From assembly GCA_958349535.1 (NCBI GenBank), contig CATWDJ010000006.1:53983-117982 (forward strand): a stretch of DNA of 64,000 bases. The letters are read 5' to 3'. The position numbers and the translations under genes are program-made. The notes beneath the pieces are model-generated. The model saw only the letters and a list, made by a program, of their open reading frames with translations. It had not been told where the DNA came from and did not search any database. Positions 50,134-59,145 of this stretch are shown one piece after another (the first letter of the stretch is position 1; every line of letters begins with the position of its first letter). Origin of the DNA: Maccoyibacter sp900556645 (GTDB lineage: Bacteria > Bacillota > Clostridia > Lachnospirales > Lachnospiraceae).

Positions 50134-50454
50134 TTATGGTTTTGTTTTGTCGGAGAGACCTTTGGCAACAAACAAGACAATATCCAATTGTTCTTCATTC
50201 AGCCCGGAAACAATATCTACAATTTCTGCCAATTTTGTGGGATTTAAATTATCTGAATCAAAAAATTCTCTGGGGGTAATTCCAAAATATTCACATATAT
50301 AAAAGAAAGCTTGCATAGAAGGGAAAGCCTGCTTGTTTTCAATACGATTGATATAGCTTCCATTCTGACCAAGTGCAAGACTCATTTCACGAGCAGAAAC
50401 ATTTTTCTGAAGCCGCAACTCCGTGATTCTCTGGGCAAAAAAATCTTCATACAT
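50134..50454 (-). CDS. XRE-family transcriptional regulator
   Basis: 106 residues from the ATG at 50454 (ACGGAG upstream on the minus strand). The frame continues to 50535 but without a site. HTH at about 8-60: ITELRLQKNVSAREMSLALG, YINRIENKQAFPSMQAFFYI and FGITPREFFD. The C-terminal part is a short helical extension (LAEIVDIVSGLNEEQLDIVL). It is divergent from the leucine-rich-repeat gene, with palindromes in between, so it probably controls that promoter. Confidence 0.85.
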   Translation of the reverse strand: MYEDFFAQRITELRLQKNVSAREMSLALGQNGSYINRIENKQAFPSMQAFFYICEYFGITPREFFDSDNLNPTKLAEIVDIVSGLNEEQLDIVLFVAKGLSDKTKP

Positions 50455-50512
50455 AATAAGCTCCGTTCTGCCGTTTTGCCGGCATCTTATAAAATATCCT
50501 ATTAAGTTATTG

Positions 50513-50588
50513 TATGATATATCATAATAAAACATGAGACATATAAAATCGAAAAAAACTTGACATGAGATATTAAATATCTTAAAAT
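50513..50588 (+). promoter_or_regulatory. Promoter of the surface-protein gene with two palindromic operators
   Basis: -35 TTGACA at 50560-50565, 17-bp spacer, -10 TAAAAT at 50583-50588. A perfect 14-bp palindrome TATGATATATCATA lies at 50513-50526. A perfect inverted repeat AGATATT-A-AATATCT at 50568-50582 fills the spacer between -35 and -10. Both contain GATAT/ATATC half-sites, consistent with binding of the divergent XRE regulator as a repressor (inferred). Confidence 0.65.
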
Positions 50589-50647
50589 TGTGTTAGGTGT
50601 GATATATAATGCCGAATCGAATACAAGAAGAGAAAGAGAGGGTAAAT

Positions 50648-51844
50648 ATGAAAAATTTAAAGAAATGGCTGTCAGTCATATTGGCACTTTCCTTAGTGGC
50701 GGCTGTGCCGGCAACGACTGTGTTGGCAGAGGGAGAAACGACGGAACCACCAACCAGCGGTACTTGCGGCGACAATGTAACATGGGAGCTTAATGAAACC
50801 GGAACCATGACGATTTCAGGAAGTGGGGCGATGTGGAATTATTTAGGTCAATATAGTGTGGGGACTACCGAAGATGTCGGCACTATAAAGCCCAAAATAG
50901 TAAGTATAGTAATTGAAAAAGGAGTAACCAGCATAGGGCCACAATCATTTTGGCACTGTCCAAATTTGACAAAAGTAACAATTCCTAACAGTGTGACAGG
51001 TAGTATAGGAGAAAATACATTTCGGGATTGTAGCAGTTTGACAGAAATAAATATCCCATCAGGTGTAACAAGTATAGGGAATAAGGCATTTATGGATTGT
51101 AGCAGTCTTGCAAAAATAACAATTCCAAATAATGTAACAAGTATTGAATATAAAGCATTTGATTCTTGTACCAGCCTCAAAGAAGTAACAATTCCAGATA
51201 GTATCACGAGTATTACATATAAGGCTTTTTCGGATTGCAAAGGATTGAAAACCATTAGCTTTCAAGGAGATGCACCAAAACTTTCAGATTTTTATGAATA
51301 TGGAACACAATACAAAGGTGGCGAAATATTCGACAACGTTACCGCCACCGCATACTATCCGGCAGGAAACCCTACTTGGACAGAAGAGGTAAGACAGAGC
51401 TTTGGCGGAAATATCACATGGAAAGAAGCGGTACCCCTTGCAATCCAGTTGGAATATACGGATACCGGCTATGTTATCGGAAGCTCCGGCGGTGCCACCA
51501 TCAAATGTTCCGGTGCATTGGAAGATTTTGTAAGCGTGGCAGTAGACGGTGTCGTCGTAGACCCATCCAACTATACGCTGAAAAAAGGCTCTACGATTCT
51601 GACTTTTACCTCGGCATTTATGGATACTCTTTCGAAAGGGGAGCATAGCATCACTATGAATTATACCTATGGTGCCATTGATATGACATTGAGGGTGACC
51701 ACCGACAGCACCAATGGCGGTTCTGTCATTGCAAAATCACCAAAGACAGGGGATGGTTCTCCAATATTCCTATTTTTGGCTGTGGCACTTTCGGTAGGAG
51801 GCTGTCTTTTGGGCACAAAAGCCAGACATCGGATACAGAAGTAG
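50648..51844 (+). CDS. BspA-type leucine-rich-repeat surface protein with signal peptide and C-terminal anchor-like segment
   Basis: 398 residues from the ATG at 50648 (GAGAGGG upstream). Signal peptide about 1-28 (MKNLKKWLSVILALSLVAAV). Then a CGDNVTWELNETGTMTISGSG-type N-module seen in many gut surface proteins (about 40-60), and four or five LRR_5/BspA repeats (about 85-210) with the unit 'F.dCssLtkItIPnsVTsI...AF'. A beta-rich region follows (about 250-360), then SPKTGD, a hydrophobic stretch and a basic tail at the end, resembling a sortase-type sorting signal of variant form. Likely cell-surface adhesin or binding protein. Directly followed (3 bases) by the polymerase-like gene. Confidence 0.85.
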   Translation: MKNLKKWLSVILALSLVAAVPATTVLAEGETTEPPTSGTCGDNVTWELNETGTMTISGSGAMWNYLGQYSVGTTEDVGTIKPKIVSIVIEKGVTSIGPQSFWHCPNLTKVTIPNSVTGSIGENTFRDCSSLTEINIPSGVTSIGNKAFMDCSSLAKITIPNNVTSIEYKAFDSCTSLKEVTIPDSITSITYKAFSDCKGLKTISFQGDAPKLSDFYEYGTQYKGGEIFDNVTATAYYPAGNPTWTEEVRQSFGGNITWKEAVPLAIQLEYTDTGYVIGSSGGATIKCSGALEDFVSVAVDGVVVDPSNYTLKKGSTILTFTSAFMDTLSKGEHSITMNYTYGAIDMTLRVTTDSTNGGSVIAKSPKTGDGSPIFLFLAVALSVGGCLLGTKARHRIQK

Positions 51845-51847
51845 GTT

Positions 51848-53533
51848 ATGACAGAGAAAGCCTTTCCAAAAATGTCAGCACGTCCGCTGTGGGTGTTTCT
51901 GCTGGCGGCACCATTTCTATGCGGAGGTTTTTATGAAACGATATCCTGTTTGTTTTCTGTTTACTTTATAGGATATTTGTTCTACTGTTACTGGAAAACG
52001 GGCAGATTGCAGATACAGAGGAATTTTACGATTTTGACGATAGTAGTATTGCTGACTGCTTATGGTGTCAGCACAATTTGGGCAGTAGACCATGGAATGG
52101 CGATTTTGGGGCTTATCAAGTTCCTGCCGCTCTTCTTGTTTGCGGTGGCAGTTATGCAGATTGCACCGCAGGAGCGGGCAGGACTTTTGAAAACAGTTCC
52201 CTTGTCGGGAGGAGTGATGGCAGTTCTTTCCTTCTGTCTGGGACAGATTCCGGCTTTGGGGAAACTCTTTTTTGTAAACAACAGGCTTGTAGGCTTTTTC
52301 CAGTATCCCAATACCTTTGCCTTGTTCCTGCTGGCAGGAGTCATTATCCTGATGGGGGAAGAGAACTGGCGGTTGTGGAAGTTTCTGTGTCTTGCCGTGT
52401 TGGTTTTTGGCATTTTACAGACCGGAAGCCGAACCGTTTTTGTCCTGTTGATTTTTACCGTCTTTGTAGGATTGCTCAGGATGAAAAATCGAAAGCTTTG
52501 CAGGAAGCTGATACTTTTATTGTGTGTAGTGGTGGCAGGAACCTTGGTGTACGCAGCGGCAGCAGGAAATATGGCAGCAATGGGACGTTATCTGAAGATT
52601 TCGGTTCAGTCCAGTACATTTTTAGGACGGCTGCTCTATTTTAAGGATGCATTGCCGATCATTTTAAAGCATCCCTTTGGACTGGGATATATGGGATATT
52701 TTAGTACGCAGGGAGCTTTTCAAACCGGCGTTTATTCGGTAAGGAATGTTCACAATGAGTTGCTGCAGATACTTTTAGATGTGGGCTGGATTCCGGCAGG
52801 AATGTTTACAGCGGCTGTTGTGAAAAGTATGATTTCCAAACAATGTACGGGGACAAACCGTCTGCTTCTTCTGGTTATGAGTGCTCATTGTATGTTTGAT
52901 TTTGATTTACAGTTTGTTGTAATTTTTTTCGTGTTTCTTTTAGCTATGGATTTGGAAACAGGAAGTACAGGAAAGATAAGCGGAAAAAGCACGGTTTATG
53001 TCGGGGGTGCCGTGCTGGCAGGTATCAGTATGTGGCTTGGGATTGCGTCAGGATTGTATGATGGCGGCAATTATCAGGCTGCGGTTTCCGTATATCCGGG
53101 ACATACCGGTGCATGGCTTGCCATGTTGCCGCAGGCAGAGGATACGCGAGAAATGGAGTATCTGGCGGATAAAGTCCTTTCCCTAAATGATTCTGCTGCT
53201 TTAGCATACAGTGCAAAAGCCCGGGCAGCATATGCAGAGGGTAATTTTGCAGACATGATTACCTATAAACAAAAAGCAATTTTAATGTCAAAATATGAGC
53301 TGGAAGAGTATTTGGATTATTTTGATATGTTGTATGTGGGCATACAGCTTTATGCGGCGAACAAAGATATGGATAGTGCAGAATACTGCAGACTGCGGTT
53401 ATTGGAGATACCGGATATGCTGGAAAATGTACTGTCAAATACGGATGAAATTGCATGGCAGATAAAGGATAAGCCCAATCTTATTCTACCGGAGGAATAT
53501 CAGGAAATATTAGAAGGACTGTGCACTAAGTAA
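51848..53533 (+). CDS. O-antigen ligase / Wzy-like polymerase family membrane protein
   Basis: 561 residues. About 10-12 hydrophobic segments (about 10-405). The central part shows NRLVGFFQYPNTFALFL, GILQTGSRTVFVLL, then HPFGLGYMGYF and the Wzy_C/ligase-type loop VRNVHNELLQILLDVGW. A helical, TPR-like soluble tail (about 415-561) follows. Such enzymes join or transfer sugar chains on the outer face of the membrane. The pairing with the surface protein 3 bases upstream suggests that it may glycosylate that protein or build a linked glycan; this is inference from position only. Confidence 0.75.
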   Translation: MTEKAFPKMSARPLWVFLLAAPFLCGGFYETISCLFSVYFIGYLFYCYWKTGRLQIQRNFTILTIVVLLTAYGVSTIWAVDHGMAILGLIKFLPLFLFAVAVMQIAPQERAGLLKTVPLSGGVMAVLSFCLGQIPALGKLFFVNNRLVGFFQYPNTFALFLLAGVIILMGEENWRLWKFLCLAVLVFGILQTGSRTVFVLLIFTVFVGLLRMKNRKLCRKLILLLCVVVAGTLVYAAAAGNMAAMGRYLKISVQSSTFLGRLLYFKDALPIILKHPFGLGYMGYFSTQGAFQTGVYSVRNVHNELLQILLDVGWIPAGMFTAAVVKSMISKQCTGTNRLLLLVMSAHCMFDFDLQFVVIFFVFLLAMDLETGSTGKISGKSTVYVGGAVLAGISMWLGIASGLYDGGNYQAAVSVYPGHTGAWLAMLPQAEDTREMEYLADKVLSLNDSAALAYSAKARAAYAEGNFADMITYKQKAILMSKYELEEYLDYFDMLYVGIQLYAANKDMDSAEYCRLRLLEIPDMLENVLSNTDEIAWQIKDKPNLILPEEYQEILEGLCTK

Positions 53534-53555
53534 TAGTGTACACCTTCTTTTTTTG
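53521..53555 (+). terminator. Terminator overlapping the end of the polymerase gene
   Basis: 7-bp stem GTGCACT/AGTGTAC (one G-U pair) with the stop codon in the loop, then TTCTTTTTTT. Confidence 0.8.
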
Positions 53556-53671
53556 CACCAAGAGAATGATAAATAATTAACAAGCATAGTTGAAAAATAA
53601 AATTAGCAGGTATACAATAAAAACAGAACTATATGGAGAAGATGACAAAAGACCTTGGGGGAGGTAATAAC

Positions 53672-54658
53672 ATGTTTGAATTTGATGAATTTGTCAAAAA
53701 ACTAAAAGACAATCCGAAAACTATCGTATTTTCGGAGGGAACAGATCCGCGTATCATTGAGGCGGCATCCAGACTTCTGGCAAGCAATTTTTTGCAGCCG
53801 ATTCTGATTGGAAATGAAAAGGATGTCTGGGAGGAAGCACAGGAAACCGGTTATAATATCCGGGGAGCCAAAATTATTTCACCAAAGGATTATCCGCAGA
53901 TGGACGAGATGGTGGCGGAATATTGTAGAATCAGAGCAGATAAGGGTGTGACAGAAGCGGAGGCTCGGGAAATCCTGCAAAAACCAAATTATTTTGGAAC
54001 GATGCTGGTGAAAATGGGAGTGTATGACTCTCTGTTGGGCGGAGCCATTACTTCCGTAGCAGATACAGTAAAACCGGCATTGGAGTTAATCAAGACAAAG
54101 CCGGAAAATAAGATTGTTTCATCCTGTATTGTGCTGGCAAGACCGAGAGCAACCGGTGAACATGAGGTAATTGCTTTGGGGGACTGTGCCATAAATATTC
54201 ATCCGACAGAAGAGGAACTGGTAGAGATTGCCTATGAAACTGCCAAGTGTGCGAAAATCTTCAATCTGAATCCGAAAGTGGCATTTTTGAGCTATTCCAC
54301 ACATGGTTCGGGAAAAGGAGAAGATGTAGAGAAGATGTGCAACGCTGCAAAGCGTATGGAAAAAGAACATCCTGAAATAGCAAGTATCGGAGAACTTCAG
54401 TTTGATGCGACGGTGTCCCCGAAGGTTGCGGCAACGAAATGTCCGGGCTATGAGATTGCCGGTCATACAAATACTTTTATTTTCCCAGATTTGAATGCGG
54501 GAAATATCGGTTATAAGATTGCAAGATATCTGGGTAACTTTGAAGCCTATGGACCGATTCTTCTGGGGTTAAATGCTCCTATCAATACTCTCTCCAGAGA
54601 ATGTACGGCCTTTGAGGTATATTCCATGGCAATTTTAACGGCAGCAATGGCAGAATAA
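53672..54658 (+). CDS. pta: Phosphate acetyltransferase
   Basis: 328 residues from the ATG at 53672 (GGGGGAGG upstream); the frame opens at 53633 without a better site. Interconverts acetyl-CoA and acetyl phosphate in acetate formation. PTA_PTB fold with VFSEGTDPRIIEAAS, GGAITSVADTVKPALELI, LSYSTHGSGKGEDVEK and FPDLNAGNIGYKIA (acetyl-CoA and phosphate site). The short, single-domain form is usual in Firmicutes. No ackA lies directly downstream, which is uncommon. Confidence 0.95.
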   Translation: MFEFDEFVKKLKDNPKTIVFSEGTDPRIIEAASRLLASNFLQPILIGNEKDVWEEAQETGYNIRGAKIISPKDYPQMDEMVAEYCRIRADKGVTEAEAREILQKPNYFGTMLVKMGVYDSLLGGAITSVADTVKPALELIKTKPENKIVSSCIVLARPRATGEHEVIALGDCAINIHPTEEELVEIAYETAKCAKIFNLNPKVAFLSYSTHGSGKGEDVEKMCNAAKRMEKEHPEIASIGELQFDATVSPKVAATKCPGYEIAGHTNTFIFPDLNAGNIGYKIARYLGNFEAYGPILLGLNAPINTLSRECTAFEVYSMAILTAAMAE

Positions 54659-54743
54659 TCTACAAAAGTATATGGAAAAAAACTTGCACCTTTAGAAGAT
54701 ATAAGATAAGATATCCGTGTATGTTGAAGAAAAGGAGAGAACC

Positions 54744-55280
54744 ATGAGAATATTGGCAGAGGATACGACATGTATCATAGTGGACTATCAGGAGAAAATT
54801 TTGCCTACTATCGCAAAGAAGGAAGAGCTGATAGAGACAAGCGTAAAACTGTTAAAAGGATTGAATATTCTTGGTGTTCCAATGCATATCACGGGACAAT
54901 ATACCAAAGGTCTTGGATTGAATATACCGGAAATTTGTGAAGCGGCTGGAACAGAAGAGTATACAGATAAACTGGTGTTTTCCTGTGCACAGGTGAAAGA
55001 GGTGCAGGAGGCGATTAAAGGGAAAAAGAATGTCATTGTCTGTGGGATTGAAGCCCATGTCTGTGTATTGCAGACCGTAATCGATTTAATCGAAATGGGA
55101 TATCAGCCTGTCGTGGTAGAAGATTGTGTTTCTTCCAGAAATCTGAATGATAAAAAGATTGCAATGAAGCGGATGCAGGCAGAAGGGGCAATCATAACCA
55201 CTTATGAATCCCTTTTATTTGAATTGCTGGGCAAAGCAGGAACAGACACTTTTAAACAGATTTCCAAGTTGGTGAAGTAA
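54744..55280 (+). CDS. Isochorismatase-like cysteine hydrolase
   Basis: 178 residues from the ATG at 54744 (AAAGGAGAG upstream). Catalytic triad positions visible: Asp in IIVDYQEKIL (D14), Lys in the segment around TDKLVFSC, and Cys in GIEAHVCVLQT. The fold is that of nicotinamidase, isochorismatase and ureido-hydrolases. The substrate cannot be told; the group annotated like YcaC is possible. It precedes yqeG by 1 base, but the functional link is unclear. Confidence 0.85.
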   Translation: MRILAEDTTCIIVDYQEKILPTIAKKEELIETSVKLLKGLNILGVPMHITGQYTKGLGLNIPEICEAAGTEEYTDKLVFSCAQVKEVQEAIKGKKNVIVCGIEAHVCVLQTVIDLIEMGYQPVVVEDCVSSRNLNDKKIAMKRMQAEGAIITTYESLLFELLGKAGTDTFKQISKLVK

Positions 55281-55281
55281 T

Positions 55282-55797
55282 ATGTTAGGACGATTCTATC
55301 CGGGAGAGTATGTAGATTCCACATATGGAATTGATTTTAAAGGTTTATATGAGGAAGGCTACCGAGGAATTATATTTGACATTGATAATACATTAGTGCC
55401 TCATGGGGCACCGGCGGACCAACGGGCGAAAGAATTATTTGCTCAGCTTAAAGAGCTGGGCTTTTCCTGTTGCCTGTTGTCCAATAATAAGGAACCGCGG
55501 GTGAAGATGTTTAATGATGAGGTGCAGGTTTCCTATATTTTTAAAGCAGGAAAACCGAAGGTTGCCGGATATGAAAAGGCAATGGAGGTAATGGGAACCC
55601 GTCGGGAGAATACAATTTTTGTGGGAGACCAGATTTTCACGGATGTATACGGTGCCAATCGTACCGGACTTCGTACTTTTTTGGTAAAACCCATTCATCC
55701 AAAGGAAGAGATACAGATTGTATTAAAAAGATATTTGGAAAAAATAGTATTGTTTTTCTATAAAAAACGGTTAAAAAAGGAGCAGAAAAAGAAATGA
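55282..55797 (+). CDS. YqeG family HAD-IIIA phosphatase
   Basis: 171 residues. HAD motif I FDIDNTLVPHGAP, motif II LLSNN, motif III Lys in FKAGKPKV and motif IV VGDQIFTDVYGANR. The YqeG group has the conserved PGEYVDSTYGIDF-like N-terminus. Substrate unknown. The C-terminus ends in a very basic tail (KKRLKKEQKKK) and overlaps rpiB by 4 bases. Confidence 0.92.
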   Translation: MLGRFYPGEYVDSTYGIDFKGLYEEGYRGIIFDIDNTLVPHGAPADQRAKELFAQLKELGFSCCLLSNNKEPRVKMFNDEVQVSYIFKAGKPKVAGYEKAMEVMGTRRENTIFVGDQIFTDVYGANRTGLRTFLVKPIHPKEEIQIVLKRYLEKIVLFFYKKRLKKEQKKK

Positions 55798-56240
55798 AAA
55801 TTGCAATGGGAAATGATCATGCAGCGGTGGAAATGAAACAGGAAATCCAGAAATATTTGGAAGAAAAGGGATATGAAATCATTAATTTTGGAACAGACAG
55901 CCATGAAAGCTGCAATTATCCGGAATACGGACAGGCAGTGGGCGAGGCTGTTGTAAAGGGGGAGGCAGACTGTGGTATTTTAATCTGTGGAACCGGAGTG
56001 GGAATTTCAATAGCCGCAAATAAGGTACAGGGAGTCCGGGCAGCGGTTTGTTCAGAGCCTACTACGGCACGTTTGGTAAGGGAACATAACAATGCCAATA
56101 TTATAGCTTTCGGTGCCAGAATCGTGGGAATGGAGACGGCAAAGAGCATTGTGGATGCGTACCTTGGAGCAGAATTTTTAGGAGGACGTCATCAGAAACG
56201 AGTAGATATGATTCATGAAATCGAGAAAAACAGGAAATAG
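55794..56240 (+). CDS. rpiB: Ribose-5-phosphate isomerase B
   Basis: 148 residues. Interconverts ribose-5-P and ribulose-5-P. MGNDHAAVEMKQEI, GTDSHESCNYPEYG, the catalytic Cys in GILICGTGVGISIAANK, and RLVREHNNANIIAFGAR. The RpiB features (GTGVGISIAANK, HNNAN) outweigh LacA/LacB. Overlap with yqeG by ATGA. Confidence 0.94.
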   Translation: MKIAMGNDHAAVEMKQEIQKYLEEKGYEIINFGTDSHESCNYPEYGQAVGEAVVKGEADCGILICGTGVGISIAANKVQGVRAAVCSEPTTARLVREHNNANIIAFGARIVGMETAKSIVDAYLGAEFLGGRHQKRVDMIHEIEKNRK

Positions 56241-56329
56241 TCTTGAAAAATATAGTATTTTAGTATAAAATGTGAAAAGCGAGATTATCACAAAGGGATA
56301 ATCATACAAAATGAGGAGGAATATCTATT

Positions 56330-56887
56330 ATGATATCAGCAGGTGATTTCAGAAACGGTATTACTATTGAGTTTGAAGGTAATATCTATCAGATTATCGA
56401 ATTTCAGCACGTAAAACCAGGTAAGGGTGCAGCGTTTGTTAGAACAAAATTAAAAAATATCATCAACGGAGGTATTGTAGAGAAGACATTCAGACCGACA
56501 GAGAAGTGTCCGCAGGCACGTATTGACAGAGTGGATATGCAGTACTTATACTCAGACGGTGATTTATTCCATTTCATGGATGTGTCTACTTATGAGCAGA
56601 TAGCATTAGATGCAGATACCATCGGTGATGCACTGAAATTTGTAAAAGAGAACGAAATGGTTAAGGTATGTTCCCATAACGGAAATGTATTTGCAGTAGA
56701 GCCGCCGTTATTCGTAGAGTTAGAGATTACGGATACAGAGCCGGGCTTCAAAGGTGATACCGCACAGGGAGCTACAAAACCGGCAATCGTTGAGACAGGA
56801 GCAAAGGTTCAGGTTCCATTGTTCGTAGAGCAGAACGATGTAATCAAGATTGATACCAGAACCGGCGAATATTTGTCCAGAATATAA
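56330..56887 (+). CDS. efp: Elongation factor P
   Basis: 185 residues. Relieves ribosome stalling at proline runs. Three beta barrels; the loop that enters the peptidyl-transferase centre is HVKPGKGAAF with K32 at the position modified in many species. The C-terminus TRTGEYLSRI matches the family. No EpmA/YmfI-type modification gene is visible here. GAGGAGGAATATC precedes the ATG. Confidence 0.97.
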   Translation: MISAGDFRNGITIEFEGNIYQIIEFQHVKPGKGAAFVRTKLKNIINGGIVEKTFRPTEKCPQARIDRVDMQYLYSDGDLFHFMDVSTYEQIALDADTIGDALKFVKENEMVKVCSHNGNVFAVEPPLFVELEITDTEPGFKGDTAQGATKPAIVETGAKVQVPLFVEQNDVIKIDTRTGEYLSRI

Positions 56888-56898
56888 TCGAAGCAGGC

Positions 56899-56941
56899 AA
56901 GAGAGTTGCACACGGATATCGTGTTGCAGCTCTTTTTTTGT
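56899..56941 (+). terminator. Rho-independent terminator after efp
   Basis: Hairpin AGAGTTGCACAC/GTGTTGCAGCTCT (imperfect) followed by seven T residues. Confidence 0.8.
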
Positions 56942-56974
56942 TTAATAGGAAATTCCTTTGGATTTCCTATTAAA
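56941..56974. repeat. Second perfect hairpin downstream of efp
   Basis: 13-bp perfect stem TTTAATAGGAAAT/ATTTCCTATTAAA with an 8-base loop, directly after the efp terminator. May be a processed or bidirectional stop; no coding frame. Confidence 0.7.
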
Positions 56975-57061
56975 TAAAAACGCTCCGCGAGGATGTGCAC
57001 TCGCAAAATTATAACACTTCTTAATATTTTATGAAGGATTATGAAGAAATGGCGAAGTCTA

Positions 57062-57090
57062 TTGACAAATGGAAATATATGTATTATTGT
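57062..57090 (+). promoter_or_regulatory. Promoter of the MacAB-like operon
   Basis: TTGACA (57062-57067), 17-bp spacer, TATTGT (57085-57090), 40 bases upstream of the start. Confidence 0.65.
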
Positions 57091-57129
57091 ACTAGGGAAA
57101 TAATACAATAATGAGAACGGGAGGGTATC

Positions 57130-57834
57130 ATGGAAACATTGATAGAAGTATCTCACTTGATGAAAATATATAATCCGGGCGAGAACGAAGTGAGAGCTTT
57201 AGATGATGTATCTTTGCAGATTAAGCAGGGAGAATTTGTGGCAATTATCGGGCAGTCCGGTTCCGGAAAGTCCACATTTATGAACATATTGGGATGTCTG
57301 GATATACCGACTTCCGGTAATTATTATCTGAATGGAAAAGATGTATCGGGTTTAAGTGATGATGAGTTGTCAGAGATTCGTAATCAGGAGATAGGGTTCA
57401 TTTTTCAGGGGTTCAATTTGATTCCGGGATTAACCGCACTTGAAAATGTAGAACTTCCGCTGATATATCGAAATGTTCCGGCAACAAAGAGAAGAGAGTT
57501 GGCAGTGGAGTCGCTGAAGAAAGTCGGGTTAGAGAAACGGATGGAGCATAAGCCGGCTGAAATGTCCGGTGGTCAACAGCAGAGGGTAGCCATTGCAAGA
57601 GCGTTGGCAGCGGCACCACCGATTATTCTGGCAGATGAACCCACCGGAAATCTGGATTCCAAATCCAGTCACGAGATTATGGAAATATTGGGAAAACTTC
57701 ATGCAGAGGGAAAAACTGTAATATTAATTACGCATGATGATGGGATTGCGGCTTCTGCAAAACGTGTCATCCGTATTATGGATGGAAAAATAGAATTAGA
57801 TGAGGAGAAACAGAATGAAAAAGATAAAGAGTAA
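57130..57834 (+). CDS. ABC transporter ATP-binding protein (MacB/LolD-type)
   Basis: 234 residues. Walker A GQSGSGKSTFMNILG, Q-loop IFQGFNLIPGLTALENVELP (about 87-106), signature MSGGQQQRVAIARAL, Walker B IILADEPTGNLDS, and the switch His in VILITHDD. The LolD/MacB subclass signature (GCLD..TSG.Y.lnG..v) is present. First gene of a three-gene export unit; the adaptor gene overlaps its end by 20 bases. Confidence 0.95.
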   Translation: METLIEVSHLMKIYNPGENEVRALDDVSLQIKQGEFVAIIGQSGSGKSTFMNILGCLDIPTSGNYYLNGKDVSGLSDDELSEIRNQEIGFIFQGFNLIPGLTALENVELPLIYRNVPATKRRELAVESLKKVGLEKRMEHKPAEMSGGQQQRVAIARALAAAPPIILADEPTGNLDSKSSHEIMEILGKLHAEGKTVILITHDDGIAASAKRVIRIMDGKIELDEEKQNEKDKE

Positions 57835-59134
57835 GAAAAAAATTGTAATACCGGTGCTCGTCGGGGCTGTAATTGTGTTAGTGGCAGTGATAAAAATGAA
57901 TACAGGAAAAGGAGATGAAATCCAAAGCGTCGATGTTGCCAAGGTGAAAAAAGGAACCGTGACGGCAACCTTAGAGACAAGCGGAATGGTGGACAGTGAA
58001 GATACACACAATTATGTGTCACCGGTAAATGCAAAGATTAATACGGTGTCTGTTCAAGTGGGTGATACCGTAAAAGCAGGAGACTATCTTTTAACTTACG
58101 ATACCGAGTCCTTGGAAAAAAGTTATACAATCTCAGAATTAGAGTCCAAAGCGGAAGGTGCTGCAAGAAAAAAATCTCTTGAATTGAGCGAAAAAGGAAA
58201 AGTACAGGTTGCTGAGGCAGAAAGTAAAATAAATGCCAGTCAGGCAAATATCAATTCCTTAAACGGGCAGTTGGCAACACTTCAGTCACAGCTTGAAGCT
58301 GCAAGCGGGGAGAGTGCAGATGTGAGTGCCATTCAATCCTCTATATCAGAGGTTACAAAAAAATTGGAGGAAGAACAGGGCAGACTTGAAGAAGCAAAAG
58401 CAGAAAAAGAGAGTGCTTCCGCAAGTGTTCTGACAGACGCAGAAAGACAGGGGATTGAGTATTCACAGGAAGCGGCGAAATTGACACTCTCTCAATCCGC
58501 CAATGCACTTAAGGATGCAAAGGCAGGAATTATTGCTGAATCGGATGGAATTGTTACTGCCGTTACAGTCAGTGCCGGCGGAATGGCAGAAGAAGGTGCC
58601 AGCATGATTTCAGTTGCAAATACATCTTCCATGTGTGTGGATTTTCAGGTTTCAAAGCACAATCTGGAAAATCTTGCAGTAGGACAGAATGTAAAAATTG
58701 AGTGGATGGACAGTACATATGAAGGAGTGGTCAGCAGTATCAGCAGAACAGCACAGGCTGCACAGAGCACAAATGAAAATGCAAAATCAACCGCAACCAT
58801 GACATCGGCAAAGGTACATATTAATAATCCGGATGATAAATTGATTATCGGACTGGATGCAAAACTTACAATTGAGCTGGGAACAGCAGAAAACGTGTTG
58901 TATGTGCCGCTGGCAGCAGTCAATACTGACTCAAAAGGTGATTTTGTCTATGTTTTAAAAGATAATATAGTTGAGAAAAAATATGTAACCACAGGAATGT
59001 CATCCAAAAATGACATTGTTATTACAGAAGGATTGAAAAAAGGTGAGGAAGTAATTACCACAATCGATTCAAATATTATGGATGGAATGTCGGCAGTGGC
59101 AAATGCATCTGATTCTGAGGATGAAAAAGAGTAG
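57815..59134 (+). CDS. Efflux transporter adaptor subunit (MacA/HlyD-like)
   Basis: 439 residues from the ATG at 57815 (GAGGAG upstream). One N-terminal membrane anchor (about 9-26), then a lipoyl half (NYVSPVNAKINTVSVQVGDT), a long coiled coil (about 115-215, Glu/Ala/Gln-rich), the second lipoyl half (AGIIAESDGIVTAVTVSAGG), a beta barrel and a membrane-proximal domain. Gram-positive members link an ABC exporter with wall-spanning export of peptides. Works with the flanking ATPase and permease. Confidence 0.9.
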   Translation: MKKIKSKKKIVIPVLVGAVIVLVAVIKMNTGKGDEIQSVDVAKVKKGTVTATLETSGMVDSEDTHNYVSPVNAKINTVSVQVGDTVKAGDYLLTYDTESLEKSYTISELESKAEGAARKKSLELSEKGKVQVAEAESKINASQANINSLNGQLATLQSQLEAASGESADVSAIQSSISEVTKKLEEEQGRLEEAKAEKESASASVLTDAERQGIEYSQEAAKLTLSQSANALKDAKAGIIAESDGIVTAVTVSAGGMAEEGASMISVANTSSMCVDFQVSKHNLENLAVGQNVKIEWMDSTYEGVVSSISRTAQAAQSTNENAKSTATMTSAKVHINNPDDKLIIGLDAKLTIELGTAENVLYVPLAAVNTDSKGDFVYVLKDNIVEKKYVTTGMSSKNDIVITEGLKKGEEVITTIDSNIMDGMSAVANASDSEDEKE

Positions 59135-59145
59135 AGGAGGCAGAT

